Shown: positions 52,189 to 59,767 of the stretch, one piece after another
How positions within the stretch are numbered: position 1 is the first letter of the stretch
Layout: the number at the start of each line of letters is the position of its first letter
Assembly (NCBI GenBank): GCA_934316845.1
Contig: CAKRDZ010000015.1
Coordinates: forward strand, 1 to 64,000
DNA length: 64,000 bases
Source of the DNA: an uncultured Eubacterium sp.
GTDB lineage: Bacteria; Bacillota; Clostridia; Lachnospirales; Lachnospiraceae
Direction of reading: 5' to 3'
The notes under the pieces: model-generated
The model's input: the letters and a program-made list of their open reading frames with translations, nothing else
The model's database searches: none
Told to the model about the DNA's origin: nothing
Program-made: the position numbers and the translations under genes

Positions 52189-52230
52189 AAATGGCTGTAT
52201 CTGAAAAATGTCAGATGCAGCCATTTTTTT
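52189..52230 (+). terminator. Terminator after the fibronectin-type protein
   Basis: AATGGCTG-TA-TCTGA pairs with TCAGA-TG-CAGCCATT, followed by a T-run that runs to the rplM -35 box. Confidence 0.92.
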
Positions 52231-52231
52231 G

Positions 52232-52260
52232 TTGACAAGCAGACGAAAATGTAATATAAT
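52232..52260 (+). promoter_or_regulatory. Consensus promoter of rplM-rpsI
   Basis: TTGACA (52232-52237), 17-nt spacer, TATAAT (52255-52260), both perfect. Confidence 0.92.
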
Positions 52261-52391
52261 AAACAAGTGTGACGTGAAAGCATCTGTTCCGGACATTTCA
52301 GATGGATTTCATGAGACACCAAAGTTATTTATGCATTATTGTATACAGGAAGCGCACATTTTTGTGCGAGAAGAAATTATATTAGGAGGTT
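52261..52391 (+). promoter_or_regulatory. L13-type leader of rplM
   Basis: A 137-nt leader in the position where Firmicutes carry the L13 leader. CATCTG pairs with CAGATG around 52281-52305, and CGCACA-TTTT-TGTGCG (52353-52368) is a strong hairpin just before AGGAGG. Identity with the L13_leader family is by position and shape only. Confidence 0.65.
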
Positions 52392-52397
52392 TCCAGG

Positions 52398-52826
52398 ATG
52401 AAAAGTTATATGGCAAGTCCATCCGATGTGGAAAGAAAATGGTATGTAGTAGATGCCGAAGGAAAAACCTTGGGACGTCTTGCATCTGAAATTGCAAATG
52501 TTTTGAGAGGTAAGAAAAAACCAATCTACACCCCTCATATTGATACAGGTGATTATGTTATCGTTGTAAATGCTGACAAGATCGTTACAACAGGTAAGAA
52601 AGACCTTCAGAAGATTTATTATCATCATTCAGAATATGTAGGCGGTATGAAAGAGACTACATTGAAAGAGATGAAAGAGAAGAAGCCAGAGTATGTTATC
52701 ACTCATGCAGTAAAAGGTATGCTTCCAAAGGGACCTTTGGGAAGACAGATGCTTAAAAAATTGTTTGTATATGCTGGACCAGATCACAAACATGCTGCAC
52801 AGAAGCCAGAAGTTCTGGACATTTAA
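52398..52826 (+). CDS. rplM: 50S ribosomal protein L13
   Basis: 142 residues; WYVVDAEGKTLGRLASEIAN start, HSEYVGGMKETTL and KGMLPKGPLGRQMLKKL are family stretches. Early 23S binder and probable autorepressor of its leader. TTAGGAGG precedes ATG 52398. Confidence 0.98.
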   Translation: MKSYMASPSDVERKWYVVDAEGKTLGRLASEIANVLRGKKKPIYTPHIDTGDYVIVVNADKIVTTGKKDLQKIYYHHSEYVGGMKETTLKEMKEKKPEYVITHAVKGMLPKGPLGRQMLKKLFVYAGPDHKHAAQKPEVLDI

Positions 52827-52849
52827 TTGGTTGAAAGGAGGAAATAACA

Positions 52850-53242
52850 TTGGCTAGTGAAAAATATTACGGAACAGGTAGAAGAAAATCAAGCGTAGCA
52901 CGCGTATATCTTGTACCAGGAACAGGAAAAGTTACAATTAATAAAAAAGACATGGACGAGTACTTCGGACTTGAAACATTGAAAATCATCGTACGTCAGC
53001 CTTTGGATGCTACCAACATGGCAGACAAATTTGACGTGATCGTAAACGTAAAAGGTGGCGGATTTACAGGTCAGGCCGGTGCCATTCGTCATGGTATCGC
53101 AAGAGCATTGAACAAATATGACTTGGATCTCAGACCTACATTGAAGAAAGCCGGATACCTCACACGTGACCCACGTATGAAAGAACGTAAGAAATACGGT
53201 CTCAAGAAAGCACGTAGAGCTCCTCAGTTTAGTAAACGTTAA
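52850..53242 (+). CDS. rpsI: 30S ribosomal protein S9
   Basis: 130 residues, ASEKYYGTGRRKSSVARVYL start and the DPRMKERKKYGLKKARRAPQ tail ending in Ser-Lys-Arg, which touches P-site tRNA. Initiation is at TTG 52850, 8 nt after AAAGGAGG; no ATG or GTG fits. TTG is rare for a ribosomal protein. Confidence 0.96.
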   Translation: MASEKYYGTGRRKSSVARVYLVPGTGKVTINKKDMDEYFGLETLKIIVRQPLDATNMADKFDVIVNVKGGGFTGQAGAIRHGIARALNKYDLDLRPTLKKAGYLTRDPRMKERKKYGLKKARRAPQFSKR

Positions 53243-53269
53243 GTTTATACGAATATCGAAGAAATTATT

Positions 53270-53304
53270 GCACCCCGGAAATGTTATGTTTTCGGGGTGT
53301 TTTG
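53270..53304 (+). terminator. Terminator after rpsI
   Basis: GCACCCCGGAAA pairs with TTTTCGGGGTG, followed by TTTTGTT. Confidence 0.9.
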
Positions 53305-53317
53305 TTGAACAAAATAA

Positions 53318-53386
53318 AAAAGATCATCTATCTGTCCGGTCAACTGATTTAGGAATCAGGACAAAGGGGACGGGAAATGATCTTTT
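53318..53386. repeat. 69-nt nested palindrome, REP-like
   Basis: AAAAGATCAT (53318-53327) and ATGATCTTTT (53377-53386) are perfect arms; GTCC/GGAC (53334-53371) and CTGATT-TAGG-AATCAG (53344-53359) nest inside. The minus strand reads CCCGTCCCCTTTGTCC, which resembles palindromes moved by REP-associated Y1 transposases. It stands between the rpsI terminator and the defence-like genes. Confidence 0.5.
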
Positions 53387-53496
53387 AAACTCATTATATC
53401 ATATTTCTGCAAAAATACAATAACCTGGCAAAAAATATTGTGCTTGAAAGAAAGCAAATACTACAATGGATAAAATGTGAAAAAATCACAAAAATC

Positions 53497-53527
53497 TTGA
53501 CATAATATATTAAAAATAGTATATTAT
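53497..53527 (+). promoter_or_regulatory. Promoter with inverted-repeat operator before the RloA/RloB pair
   Basis: TTGACA (53497-53502), 17-nt spacer, TATATT (53520-53525). ATAATATA (53502-53509) and TATATTAT (53520-53527) are perfect inverted arms covering both boxes. A second dyad TGTGA-N5-TCACA lies at 53476-53490, just upstream. Confidence 0.7.
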
Positions 53528-53551
53528 ATCGTATAAGGGAGGTGTTGTGAA

Positions 53552-54745
53552 ATGCTGGTACAATTTATGGTAAAAAATGTTTTGTCTTTTAAAGAAGAAA
53601 CCGTTTTAGATATGACAGCGATTAAAGCCTATAAAGAACATGAATGTAATTTAATTGATATTGGAATGAAAGAAAAATTTCTCAGGGTCGCGGCTATTTA
53701 TGGAGCAAATGCAAGCGGAAAGTCAAATTTATATATGGCAATGTCCCTTTTTCATAGAATCATTATGGAATCTTTGAATAATGTTGCAGAAGGTGAAAAG
53801 ACAGCGATTGACAGATATTATGTACCATTTTCTTTTGAAAAAGAAGAACAGAATTCGGAATTTCAAATTATTGAAATTTTTGAAGGATATGAATACAAAT
53901 ATGGATTTGAATATAACGCAGAATGCATTGTGACGGAGTGGATGTATCGTAAAAATCTTGAAACCAACAGAACGGTGACAATTTTAGAGAGAACGACAGA
54001 AGATGTTGAGTTTGGTCCTTCTGTGAGAAAAGAATGTGATTTGTACAAGGAACAGATTCCGAGTGAAACATTGGCACTTTCATTTTTTAATAAATTAAAA
54101 TTAAAAACAGATGTATTTACCAGTGTTTATTCAGCAATTATGAGTACGCTGGTTGTTCCTACAAATTTTTGTGAAGATACAGATATTTTGGAAGATTTTT
54201 TGCCACAAGTGATTGATCATGATAAAGAAAAATTAGTTGAATTTTTATCTGCAATTGATACAGGAATTCAGGATATCATTTATGATGATAGCGAAAAGAA
54301 TATGAAATTTTATACTTTTCACAAAGGAAAAGATGGGGAAGAATATCCATTAAGTTTATATTTTGAGTCGGAAGGTACGATAAAGAGTATTATGCTTTTT
54401 ATCTATGCAAGAATAGCTATTTTAAATGGTGGGTCTATTTTTGTCGATGAATTGAATATAAAATTACACCCCTTGCTGCTCAAATTTATTATTGATCTAT
54501 TTTATGATGAAAAATCTTTGGCACAATTAATTTACACTACACATGATACTACATTAATGGATAAAAAGTTTTTTAGGCGGGATCAGATTTGGTTTGTTCA
54601 GAAAGATGAATTTGGATATTCTGAGTTGTCTGCATTATCCGATTTTAAGATTAGATCGGATGCCTCGTTTGAAAAAGATTACTTGGCAGGTGTATACGGA
54701 GGTATTCCTTATATCAAGGATTTTGATTTGAAAGAAGGCGAATAA
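53552..54745 (+). CDS. AAA ATPase of an AbiL/RloA-type defence pair
   Basis: 397 residues, SMC/ABC-like AAA ATPase (AAA_15/21 type). Walker A GANASGKS lies at residues 51-58, the helix after a late Walker B reads VDELNIKLHPLLL (about 298-310), and TTHD near 329-332 is the sensor His region. It abuts the RloB-like gene with no gap, the arrangement of lactococcal AbiLi/AbiLii and related abortive-infection loci. Its bases are visibly more AT-rich than the ribosomal genes on the left, consistent with transfer. GGGAGG precedes ATG 53552. A phage-defence role is inferred. Confidence 0.82.
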   Translation: MLVQFMVKNVLSFKEETVLDMTAIKAYKEHECNLIDIGMKEKFLRVAAIYGANASGKSNLYMAMSLFHRIIMESLNNVAEGEKTAIDRYYVPFSFEKEEQNSEFQIIEIFEGYEYKYGFEYNAECIVTEWMYRKNLETNRTVTILERTTEDVEFGPSVRKECDLYKEQIPSETLALSFFNKLKLKTDVFTSVYSAIMSTLVVPTNFCEDTDILEDFLPQVIDHDKEKLVEFLSAIDTGIQDIIYDDSEKNMKFYTFHKGKDGEEYPLSLYFESEGTIKSIMLFIYARIAILNGGSIFVDELNIKLHPLLLKFIIDLFYDEKSLAQLIYTTHDTTLMDKKFFRRDQIWFVQKDEFGYSELSALSDFKIRSDASFEKDYLAGVYGGIPYIKDFDLKEGE

Positions 54746-55432
54746 ATGGGAACGGATGATTTGTTTAAAAAGCGGAGACAACAACGGGAACAAAGAAAGC
54801 ATGAATTCAAAAGCCCAAAGGCAAACTCGTTTTTGATCGTAACAGAAGGTGAGAAAACAGAGCCGCTTTATTTTAGCGGCATTCAGCAACGCATTGAAGA
54901 AAAGATTGGTGGAAAGATAGATGTTGTTGAAGTGCCTTTTATAGATATACGCGGGGAAGGCTGTGCGACGGGAAGTTTGATTCAAACTACTGAGAGAATT
55001 ATTAAAAATGCCAAGGTGATGTATCAAAATATATGGGTTGTTTTTGATAAAGATGATTTTGAAGATTTTGATCAGGCAATCGAAGAGGGAACTCAAAAAG
55101 GCTATAAAGTAGCGTGGAGCAATCAATCGTTTGAGTATTGGTTGTATTTGCATTTTTATTATAGCGATTCGGCACTCCATCGGAGCGATTGGCAAAAAAA
55201 GTTAAATGAGATATTTAAACAATATCAATTAGGAGATGGCTATTACCGTAAGAATTATGAAAACATATATGATTTAGTGGATTCTTTTGGCGGGGTAAAG
55301 AATGCTATTAGCAATGCAAAACGGAGGATGGCAGCGTTTCGTGATGGAATTGACAAACCGTCTCAATATGATCCGGGAACAATGGTTTATAGGCTGATTC
55401 AGGATTTAAGGACATATCTGGAGGAAGAATGA
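54746..55432 (+). CDS. RloB/AbiLii-like effector
   Basis: 228 residues. A basic start (KKRRQQREQRKHEFK) precedes FLIVTEGEKTEPLYF (EGE at 34-36), then VVFDKDDFEDFDQAI (acidic DxD at 101-103) and SNQSFEYWLYLHFYY (125-139). This Toprim-like acidic pattern and the FEYWL block are hallmarks of the RloB family. The Asp/Glu cluster suggests metal-dependent nuclease activity. The start codon directly follows the stop of the ATPase gene, so the two are a toxin-like and controller pair. Target unknown. Confidence 0.85.
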   Translation: MGTDDLFKKRRQQREQRKHEFKSPKANSFLIVTEGEKTEPLYFSGIQQRIEEKIGGKIDVVEVPFIDIRGEGCATGSLIQTTERIIKNAKVMYQNIWVVFDKDDFEDFDQAIEEGTQKGYKVAWSNQSFEYWLYLHFYYSDSALHRSDWQKKLNEIFKQYQLGDGYYRKNYENIYDLVDSFGGVKNAISNAKRRMAAFRDGIDKPSQYDPGTMVYRLIQDLRTYLEEE

Positions 55433-55589
55433 AAGGGTATAACAAAGACGGCATCTAGGATATATGTGATTAAACTGGCATTTAACGCGGTGCCACACAT
55501 CTCTTTTCAAATTCAGCAATTCAGGAACAGCATATATTGAAAATAAATTTTATAATATAACTACCACATGAACAGGGAAGGTGATGGTT
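55433..55589. other. AT-rich spacer without recognised feature
   Basis: About 157 nt between rloB-like and the AraC-HD gene. No terminator with a T-run and no well-spaced promoter can be picked; TATAAT at 55549 has no matching -35. Confidence 0.4.
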
Positions 55590-56462
55590 ATGGATCGTAT
55601 GTTACAATTTATTGAAGAGCATTTGGAAGAGGAGTTAAATGTACAGCAGTTATGCGAAATTGCAGGATATTCGGAGTCGCATTTTATCCGTAAATTTAAG
55701 GAGTATACAAATCAAACGGTAATGGCTTATATATGCAGGCGGCGGTTGATTAAGGCGTGTGACGATATTGCTTCAGGGATGCGTCTGATTGATGTGGCTG
55801 TGAAATACGGATGGAAATCGCATAGTGCATTTTCTAAATCTTTCCATAGGGAATTTGGATTTTCGCCATCCCTTCTCCGAACAATGAAAATACAACTTGA
55901 TTGTTTAGGAGGCGGTTATATGGGACGAATCTTTTTAAAGACAACAAAAGTAGGCACGGGAAAAGAAGAATTGTTTGAGATTTTGAAAGAGACAATAGCT
56001 GAAAATGGCATTGCAATGGAGGAGAGTACCTTGGAAGATGTTTACCGGACAGCATGTAAAGTGTATGAAGGGAAAAGAAGATACTCCGGGGAAGAATACA
56101 TCACGCATCTGCTAAACGTAGCTATATTACTGGCAGATATTGGAAGCGATGGTAATGTTATTTTGGCGGGATTGTTTTGTGATAGCAGATCAAAGGGAAA
56201 TACTACGGAGCTTGCTGAAAAACTGCCCGCAGATGTGTGGAATATTGTAACGGAAATAGAAGAGAAAAATACAGAAGAAGCCATTCTTATAAAACTTGCG
56301 GAAAGGCTGCATAATATGCGCACAATTGATTATATTGATGCGGACAAAAAAGCGCAAAAGGCAAAGGAAACGATTGAGATTTATATGCCATTGGCACGAC
56401 GGATCAACAATCAGAAACTGACAGATGAACTTAACGATCTGGCTATGAAATATAGTGTATAG
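55590..56462 (+). CDS. AraC-type regulator fused to a degenerate RelA/SpoT-like HD domain
   Basis: 290 residues. Residues about 3-100 are a complete AraC double helix-turn-helix (EELNVQQLCEIAGYSESHFI, then VKYGWKSHSAFSKSFHREFG). From about 125 the sequence follows the (p)ppGpp hydrolase domain of Rel: EEYITHLLNVAILLADIGSD, then LIKLAERLHNMRT and ETIEIYMPLARR. The metal ligands differ: the first His (YITH) is kept, the HD pair is Cys-Asp (LFCD), and the later Asp is Glu (LAER). It is therefore probably a ligand-binding rather than a hydrolysing domain. Start ATG 55590 fits GGGAAGG; GTG 55581 and ATG 55584 are alternatives. Confidence 0.85.
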   Translation: MDRMLQFIEEHLEEELNVQQLCEIAGYSESHFIRKFKEYTNQTVMAYICRRRLIKACDDIASGMRLIDVAVKYGWKSHSAFSKSFHREFGFSPSLLRTMKIQLDCLGGGYMGRIFLKTTKVGTGKEELFEILKETIAENGIAMEESTLEDVYRTACKVYEGKRRYSGEEYITHLLNVAILLADIGSDGNVILAGLFCDSRSKGNTTELAEKLPADVWNIVTEIEEKNTEEAILIKLAERLHNMRTIDYIDADKKAQKAKETIEIYMPLARRINNQKLTDELNDLAMKYSV

Positions 56463-56492
56463 AAAATGGAATCGGAAATGGGGATTTTTACT

Positions 56493-56520
56493 TTGCATAT
56501 CCTGCGAACTATGTTACAAT
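56493..56520 (+). promoter_or_regulatory. Promoter before the second ATPase
   Basis: TTGCAT (56493-56498), 16-nt spacer, TACAAT (56515-56520). Confidence 0.55.
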
Positions 56521-56552
56521 TGTTTATATATGTTTAGTCGGAGGTGTTTACG

Positions 56553-57581
56553 TTGAATATTACACAGATTAGGTTGGAAAATTTCACTGTATTCAGAGAT
56601 GCAGAGATTAGTTTTGATAAAGGAATCAATATATTTATTGGCGAAAATGGTACAGGAAAGACACATATCTTGAAGGTGTTGTATTCAGCTTGCCAGGCAG
56701 CAAATCCTAAAGTGTCATTTTCAAATAAGATTGTTCGGACAATGCTGCCGGATGAGTTTAAGATTTCCAGACTGATTACAAGAAACCGTGGAAATCACAA
56801 TGCAAAAGTAAAAATCTGTGCAAAGATGGATGAAAACACTTCCACAAAGAATTTAGCAGTGGATTTTAATAATAAAACGAAGAAATGGGATGCGGTAGTA
56901 AAAGGTGAGGAAACTTGGGAGAAGGCATTTTGTGAGATTAGCAGTATTTTTATTCCTGCAAAAGAAATATTGTCAAATAGTTATAATCTGACAGCTGCAG
57001 TGGAAAAAGACAATGTACGCTTTGATGATACCTATATTGATATCATTAATTCAGCAAAGGTGGATATTTCGGTTGGACGGAATAGTACGGATCGGGATAC
57101 CAGATTGAAAGCAATCGAAAAGATCATCGATGGCACGGTTTTTTATGACAGCAAGAAAGATGAGTTCTATTTGAAAAAAGGGAATTCAAAACAGGAATTT
57201 AACCTGGTTGCTGAAGGGGTTCGTAAGATGGCTTTGTTATGGCAGCTTGTTAAAAATGGAACGTTGGAGAAGGGGTCGGTTCTTTTCTGGGACGAGCCGG
57301 AGGCAAATATTAATCCGGCATATTTGTCGATCATAGTAGAATTGTTGTATGAACTGCAGAAAAGTGGAGTTCAAATTTTTGTTTCTACACATGATTATAT
57401 GCTTGCAAAGTATTTTGAAACAAGAAGAAAGGAGAATAATTCACTAATGTTTCATTCCTTTAGACGCGTGGATGAAATTGTTGAGTATTCATCAGCAGCA
57501 AAGTTTGGTGAACTGAAAAATAATCTTATTATCGAGTCGTTTGATGCGTTGTTAGATGAAATCTATGATTTGGGGGAATAG
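56553..57581 (+). CDS. AAA ATPase (OLD/RecF-like), second defence-type ATPase
   Basis: 342 residues from TTG 56553, which is 8 nt after GGAGG; GTG 56544 overlaps the binding site. The start ITQIRLENFTVFRDAEI is the RecF/SMC-like opening, Walker A GENGTGKT is at 30-37, Walker B LFWDEPEANINP near 244, and the sensor VSTHD near 277. No Toprim domain follows, so it is not a complete OLD nuclease. It is separated by three bases from a small gene with a nuclease-like core and probably controls it. Confidence 0.82.
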   Translation: MNITQIRLENFTVFRDAEISFDKGINIFIGENGTGKTHILKVLYSACQAANPKVSFSNKIVRTMLPDEFKISRLITRNRGNHNAKVKICAKMDENTSTKNLAVDFNNKTKKWDAVVKGEETWEKAFCEISSIFIPAKEILSNSYNLTAAVEKDNVRFDDTYIDIINSAKVDISVGRNSTDRDTRLKAIEKIIDGTVFYDSKKDEFYLKKGNSKQEFNLVAEGVRKMALLWQLVKNGTLEKGSVLFWDEPEANINPAYLSIIVELLYELQKSGVQIFVSTHDYMLAKYFETRRKENNSLMFHSFRRVDEIVEYSSAAKFGELKNNLIIESFDALLDEIYDLGE

Positions 57582-57584
57582 TCT

Positions 57585-57836
57585 ATGGGTAAAATCTTTG
57601 CGGAGGAGAATGGGTATTACAATATTGATTGCACAAATGCAGTATGGGCTACGGACGAAATAAATACGAAATACCATATGGCCAAGTGTTTTCTAAGTGA
57701 TGTGGATTGGATTATGGAAACAAAAGAAAAATTATTTCTTGTTGAATATAAAAATGCAAAGATAGAGGTTCTTTCGATTGCGGAGTGGAATGCAAATGAT
57801 CAGTATGGGAAGTTCCCTATTCGTCCCTGTGAATAA
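57585..57836 (+). CDS. Small PD-(D/E)xK-like protein, partner of the ATPase
   Basis: 83 residues. The stretch VDWIMETKEKLFLVEYKNAK places Asp41 12 residues before a Glu54-x-Lys56, the core of the PD-(D/E)xK nuclease fold. The protein is very short for that fold and ends soon after the core, so it may be a truncated nuclease or a minimal one. No continuation is found in other frames downstream. It starts 3 nt after the ATPase stop. Function uncertain. Confidence 0.6.
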   Translation: MGKIFAEENGYYNIDCTNAVWATDEINTKYHMAKCFLSDVDWIMETKEKLFLVEYKNAKIEVLSIAEWNANDQYGKFPIRPCE

Positions 57837-57872
57837 GACATATTGATACATATACAAATCTGAGGTGAAAAA

Positions 57873-58514
57873 ATGTACAAAGCAGTAATTTTCGATTTTG
57901 ATTATACATTAGGTGATTCTACAAATGGAATTGTACTAAGTATCAACCATGCGTTAGAAAAACTTAATCTGAAAACGCAGGATACAAAGACGATTCAGAA
58001 GACAATTGGTCTTTCGCTGAAAGACACTTTGTTTGAATTGTCGGGGATACAGGACAAAGAGGCAGTACGAAAATTTACTCAGTATTTTAAAGAAAAAGCG
58101 GATGAGGTCATGGTGGACAATACCCGGTTTTATGAGGGTGCATTGGAGATACTGGAAAAACTTGGAAATGAGGAGCGCCTTTTGGGGATTGTTACAACAA
58201 AGTATCATTATAGAATTGAGCAGATATTGGCGAAAAACAATGCCGGGAATGTTATCGATGTGATAGTAGGCGGCGACGACGTGAAAAGGGAGAAACCGGA
58301 TCCGGAAGGGCTGCTGGCGGCAATTGAGAAATTGAATGTCAGCAAAGATCAGGTTCTTTATGTGGGAGACAGTATTGTAGATGCAAAAACAGCCCAGAGT
58401 GCGGGCGTTGATTTCGTGGCGGTATTAACCGGAACGACGAAACAGGAAGAGTTTTTGAACTATGCACATGTGGCTGTCGAGGAAAGTGTAAGAGAATTAC
58501 ATTCAAAATATTAA
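57873..58514 (+). CDS. HAD-superfamily phosphatase (PpaX/Gph-like)
   Basis: 213 residues. HAD motif I FDFDYTLGDST (nucleophile Asp9 and Asp11), motif II VTTKYHYR, motif III Lys in KREKPDPEGL, motif IV YVGDSIVDA. The helical cap lies between residues 15 and 85. It resembles pyrophosphatase PpaX or phosphoglycolate phosphatase. GAGGTG precedes ATG 57873. It lies 36 nt after the small nuclease-like gene, without a visible promoter. Confidence 0.9.
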   Translation: MYKAVIFDFDYTLGDSTNGIVLSINHALEKLNLKTQDTKTIQKTIGLSLKDTLFELSGIQDKEAVRKFTQYFKEKADEVMVDNTRFYEGALEILEKLGNEERLLGIVTTKYHYRIEQILAKNNAGNVIDVIVGGDDVKREKPDPEGLLAAIEKLNVSKDQVLYVGDSIVDAKTAQSAGVDFVAVLTGTTKQEEFLNYAHVAVEESVRELHSKY

Positions 58515-58546
58515 CCCCCTTCCCTCTAATTTCCAGTCCCATTTCC

Positions 58547-58575
58547 TTGCATATCCGCTCATTTTCCTGTATACT
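58547..58575 (+). promoter_or_regulatory. Promoter before the DUF4177 gene
   Basis: TTGCAT (58547-58552), 17-nt spacer, TATACT (58570-58575). Confidence 0.75.
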
Positions 58576-58621
58576 AAAGGAAGAATCGCATGATTCAACG
58601 AATAACAAGGAGGAAACACAT

Positions 58622-58879
58622 ATGGCAAATTACGCAGATTCATCTACTTATTCAACAGCATCCGGAAGGGACGGGCTGCAGTATGTAGTTTTACAGGTGA
58701 CATTGAAAGAAAAATTTTTGGGAACCGGTTCAGGAAATCTGTCCGCGCTGGAAGAAGTGTTAAATGAGCAGGCAGCAAAGGGCTATCGTCTGCACACGAT
58801 AACAACAGCTTCAGCGCAGAGTGGCGGATTTTTGGGTGGCGACCGAATCCAGGCGACCATGGTATTTGAAAAAATTTAA
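58622..58879 (+). CDS. DUF4177-like small protein
   Basis: 85 residues. The pattern YVVLQVTLKEKF, LEEVLNEQAAKGYRLHTITT and TMVFEKI is that of the DUF4177 family, small cytoplasmic proteins of unknown function. ATG 58622 follows AAGGAGG; the longer upstream frame crosses the promoter and is rejected. It is probably co-transcribed with the CAP-domain gene 18 nt downstream. Confidence 0.85.
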   Translation: MANYADSSTYSTASGRDGLQYVVLQVTLKEKFLGTGSGNLSALEEVLNEQAAKGYRLHTITTASAQSGGFLGGDRIQATMVFEKI

Positions 58880-58896
58880 TGAGGAAGGAGAGCAAG

Positions 58897-59694
58897 ATGA
58901 AAAGAACAGCAGCGCTCTTATTGACACTGGCATTGGTATTGAGTGTTCTTACGCCGGGATCTGCCGCAGAGGCAAAAACGGTAAAAAAGAATTTTAGTAT
59001 GCGTGTCAGAGAACTTAAACATTTAACCGTTAAAAATACAAAGAAGCGGGTGGTCTGGAAAAAACTTTCCGGAAAGAACAAAATCCATCTTTACAAAGAT
59101 GGGAAAAGAGCGGTTTTCATTCTGGCAAAAAGAAAAGGAACTGTTCGCTTGCAGGCAAAAACAGGAAAGAAAAAAATCGTTTATAAGATCACGATAAAAG
59201 AAGCTTTACAAGTACCGGATGAAACGCCAATACCGACATCGACCCCTGAGCCAACTCCGGAGCCAACTCCGGAGCCAACCCTTGCTCCACAGGTAACGGT
59301 CACAGAGGAAGCGGCAAATTACGAGAAAGAAGTATTGCGGCTTGTCAATGTAGAGAGGTCAAAGGAGGGACTGCAGGAATTGAGTCTGTACAGTAAATTA
59401 AGTCAGGCTTCGGCAATTCGTGCGAATGAACTTCTGGAATTATTTTCCCATACCCGGCCAAGTGGCGAGAGGTGTTTTTCTGTATTTAGCGAAGTAGGCA
59501 TTGGTTCTTATTATGCCTGCGGAGAAAATATTGCAGCGGGGCAGAAAACACCGGAACAGGTAGTAAATTCCTGGATGAATTCGCCGGGACATCGTGCGAA
59601 TATTTTGTCTTGGAAATACCGTTACATGGGGCTTGGTTTTTGCAAGACAGATCAGGGAATGAAATATTACTGGGCACAGATGTTTTGGAGTTAA
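58897..59694 (+). CDS. Secreted CAP-domain (SCP/PR-1-like) protein
   Basis: 265 residues. Signal peptide (MKRTAALLLTLALVLSVLTP, cut near AEA). A Lys-rich beta domain (about 30-105) and a Pro-Thr-Glu linker (TPEPTPEPTPEP) come next. The C-terminal CAP domain (about 135-265) has LVNVERSKEGL, SHTRPSGERCF, ACGENIAAG and NSPGHRANIL, including the His-Glu-His site. Such proteins are common on Firmicutes surfaces; activity is unknown. ATG 58897 is 6 nt after AAGGAG. Confidence 0.93.
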   Translation: MKRTAALLLTLALVLSVLTPGSAAEAKTVKKNFSMRVRELKHLTVKNTKKRVVWKKLSGKNKIHLYKDGKRAVFILAKRKGTVRLQAKTGKKKIVYKITIKEALQVPDETPIPTSTPEPTPEPTPEPTLAPQVTVTEEAANYEKEVLRLVNVERSKEGLQELSLYSKLSQASAIRANELLELFSHTRPSGERCFSVFSEVGIGSYYACGENIAAGQKTPEQVVNSWMNSPGHRANILSWKYRYMGLGFCKTDQGMKYYWAQMFWS

Positions 59695-59726
59695 AAATAC
59701 AACGTGATAATTATGTATAAAAAAGT

Positions 59727-59753
59727 AAAGAGCGGTCTGCTCTTTTCTTTTTT
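59727..59753 (+). terminator. Terminator after the CAP gene, next to the following ribosome binding site
   Basis: AAAGAGC-GGTCT-GCTCTTT then TCTTTTTT. It ends just before AAGGAGG of the toroid gene, so it may also act as a leader attenuator for that operon. Confidence 0.8.
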
Positions 59754-59767
59754 AAGGAGGTAACCAA

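Noticed and set aside
52208..52489. 93-residue frame over the rplM promoter and leader
   Set aside because: It starts upstream of the promoter and overlaps rplM out of frame.
56553..57581. Complete OLD-family nuclease
   Set aside because: The ATPase ends after the sensor region and no Toprim motif follows.
59695..59767. Cobalamin riboswitch before the toroid gene
   Set aside because: Only 73 nt are available, taken by a terminator hairpin and the ribosome binding site; a B12 riboswitch needs about 200 nt.
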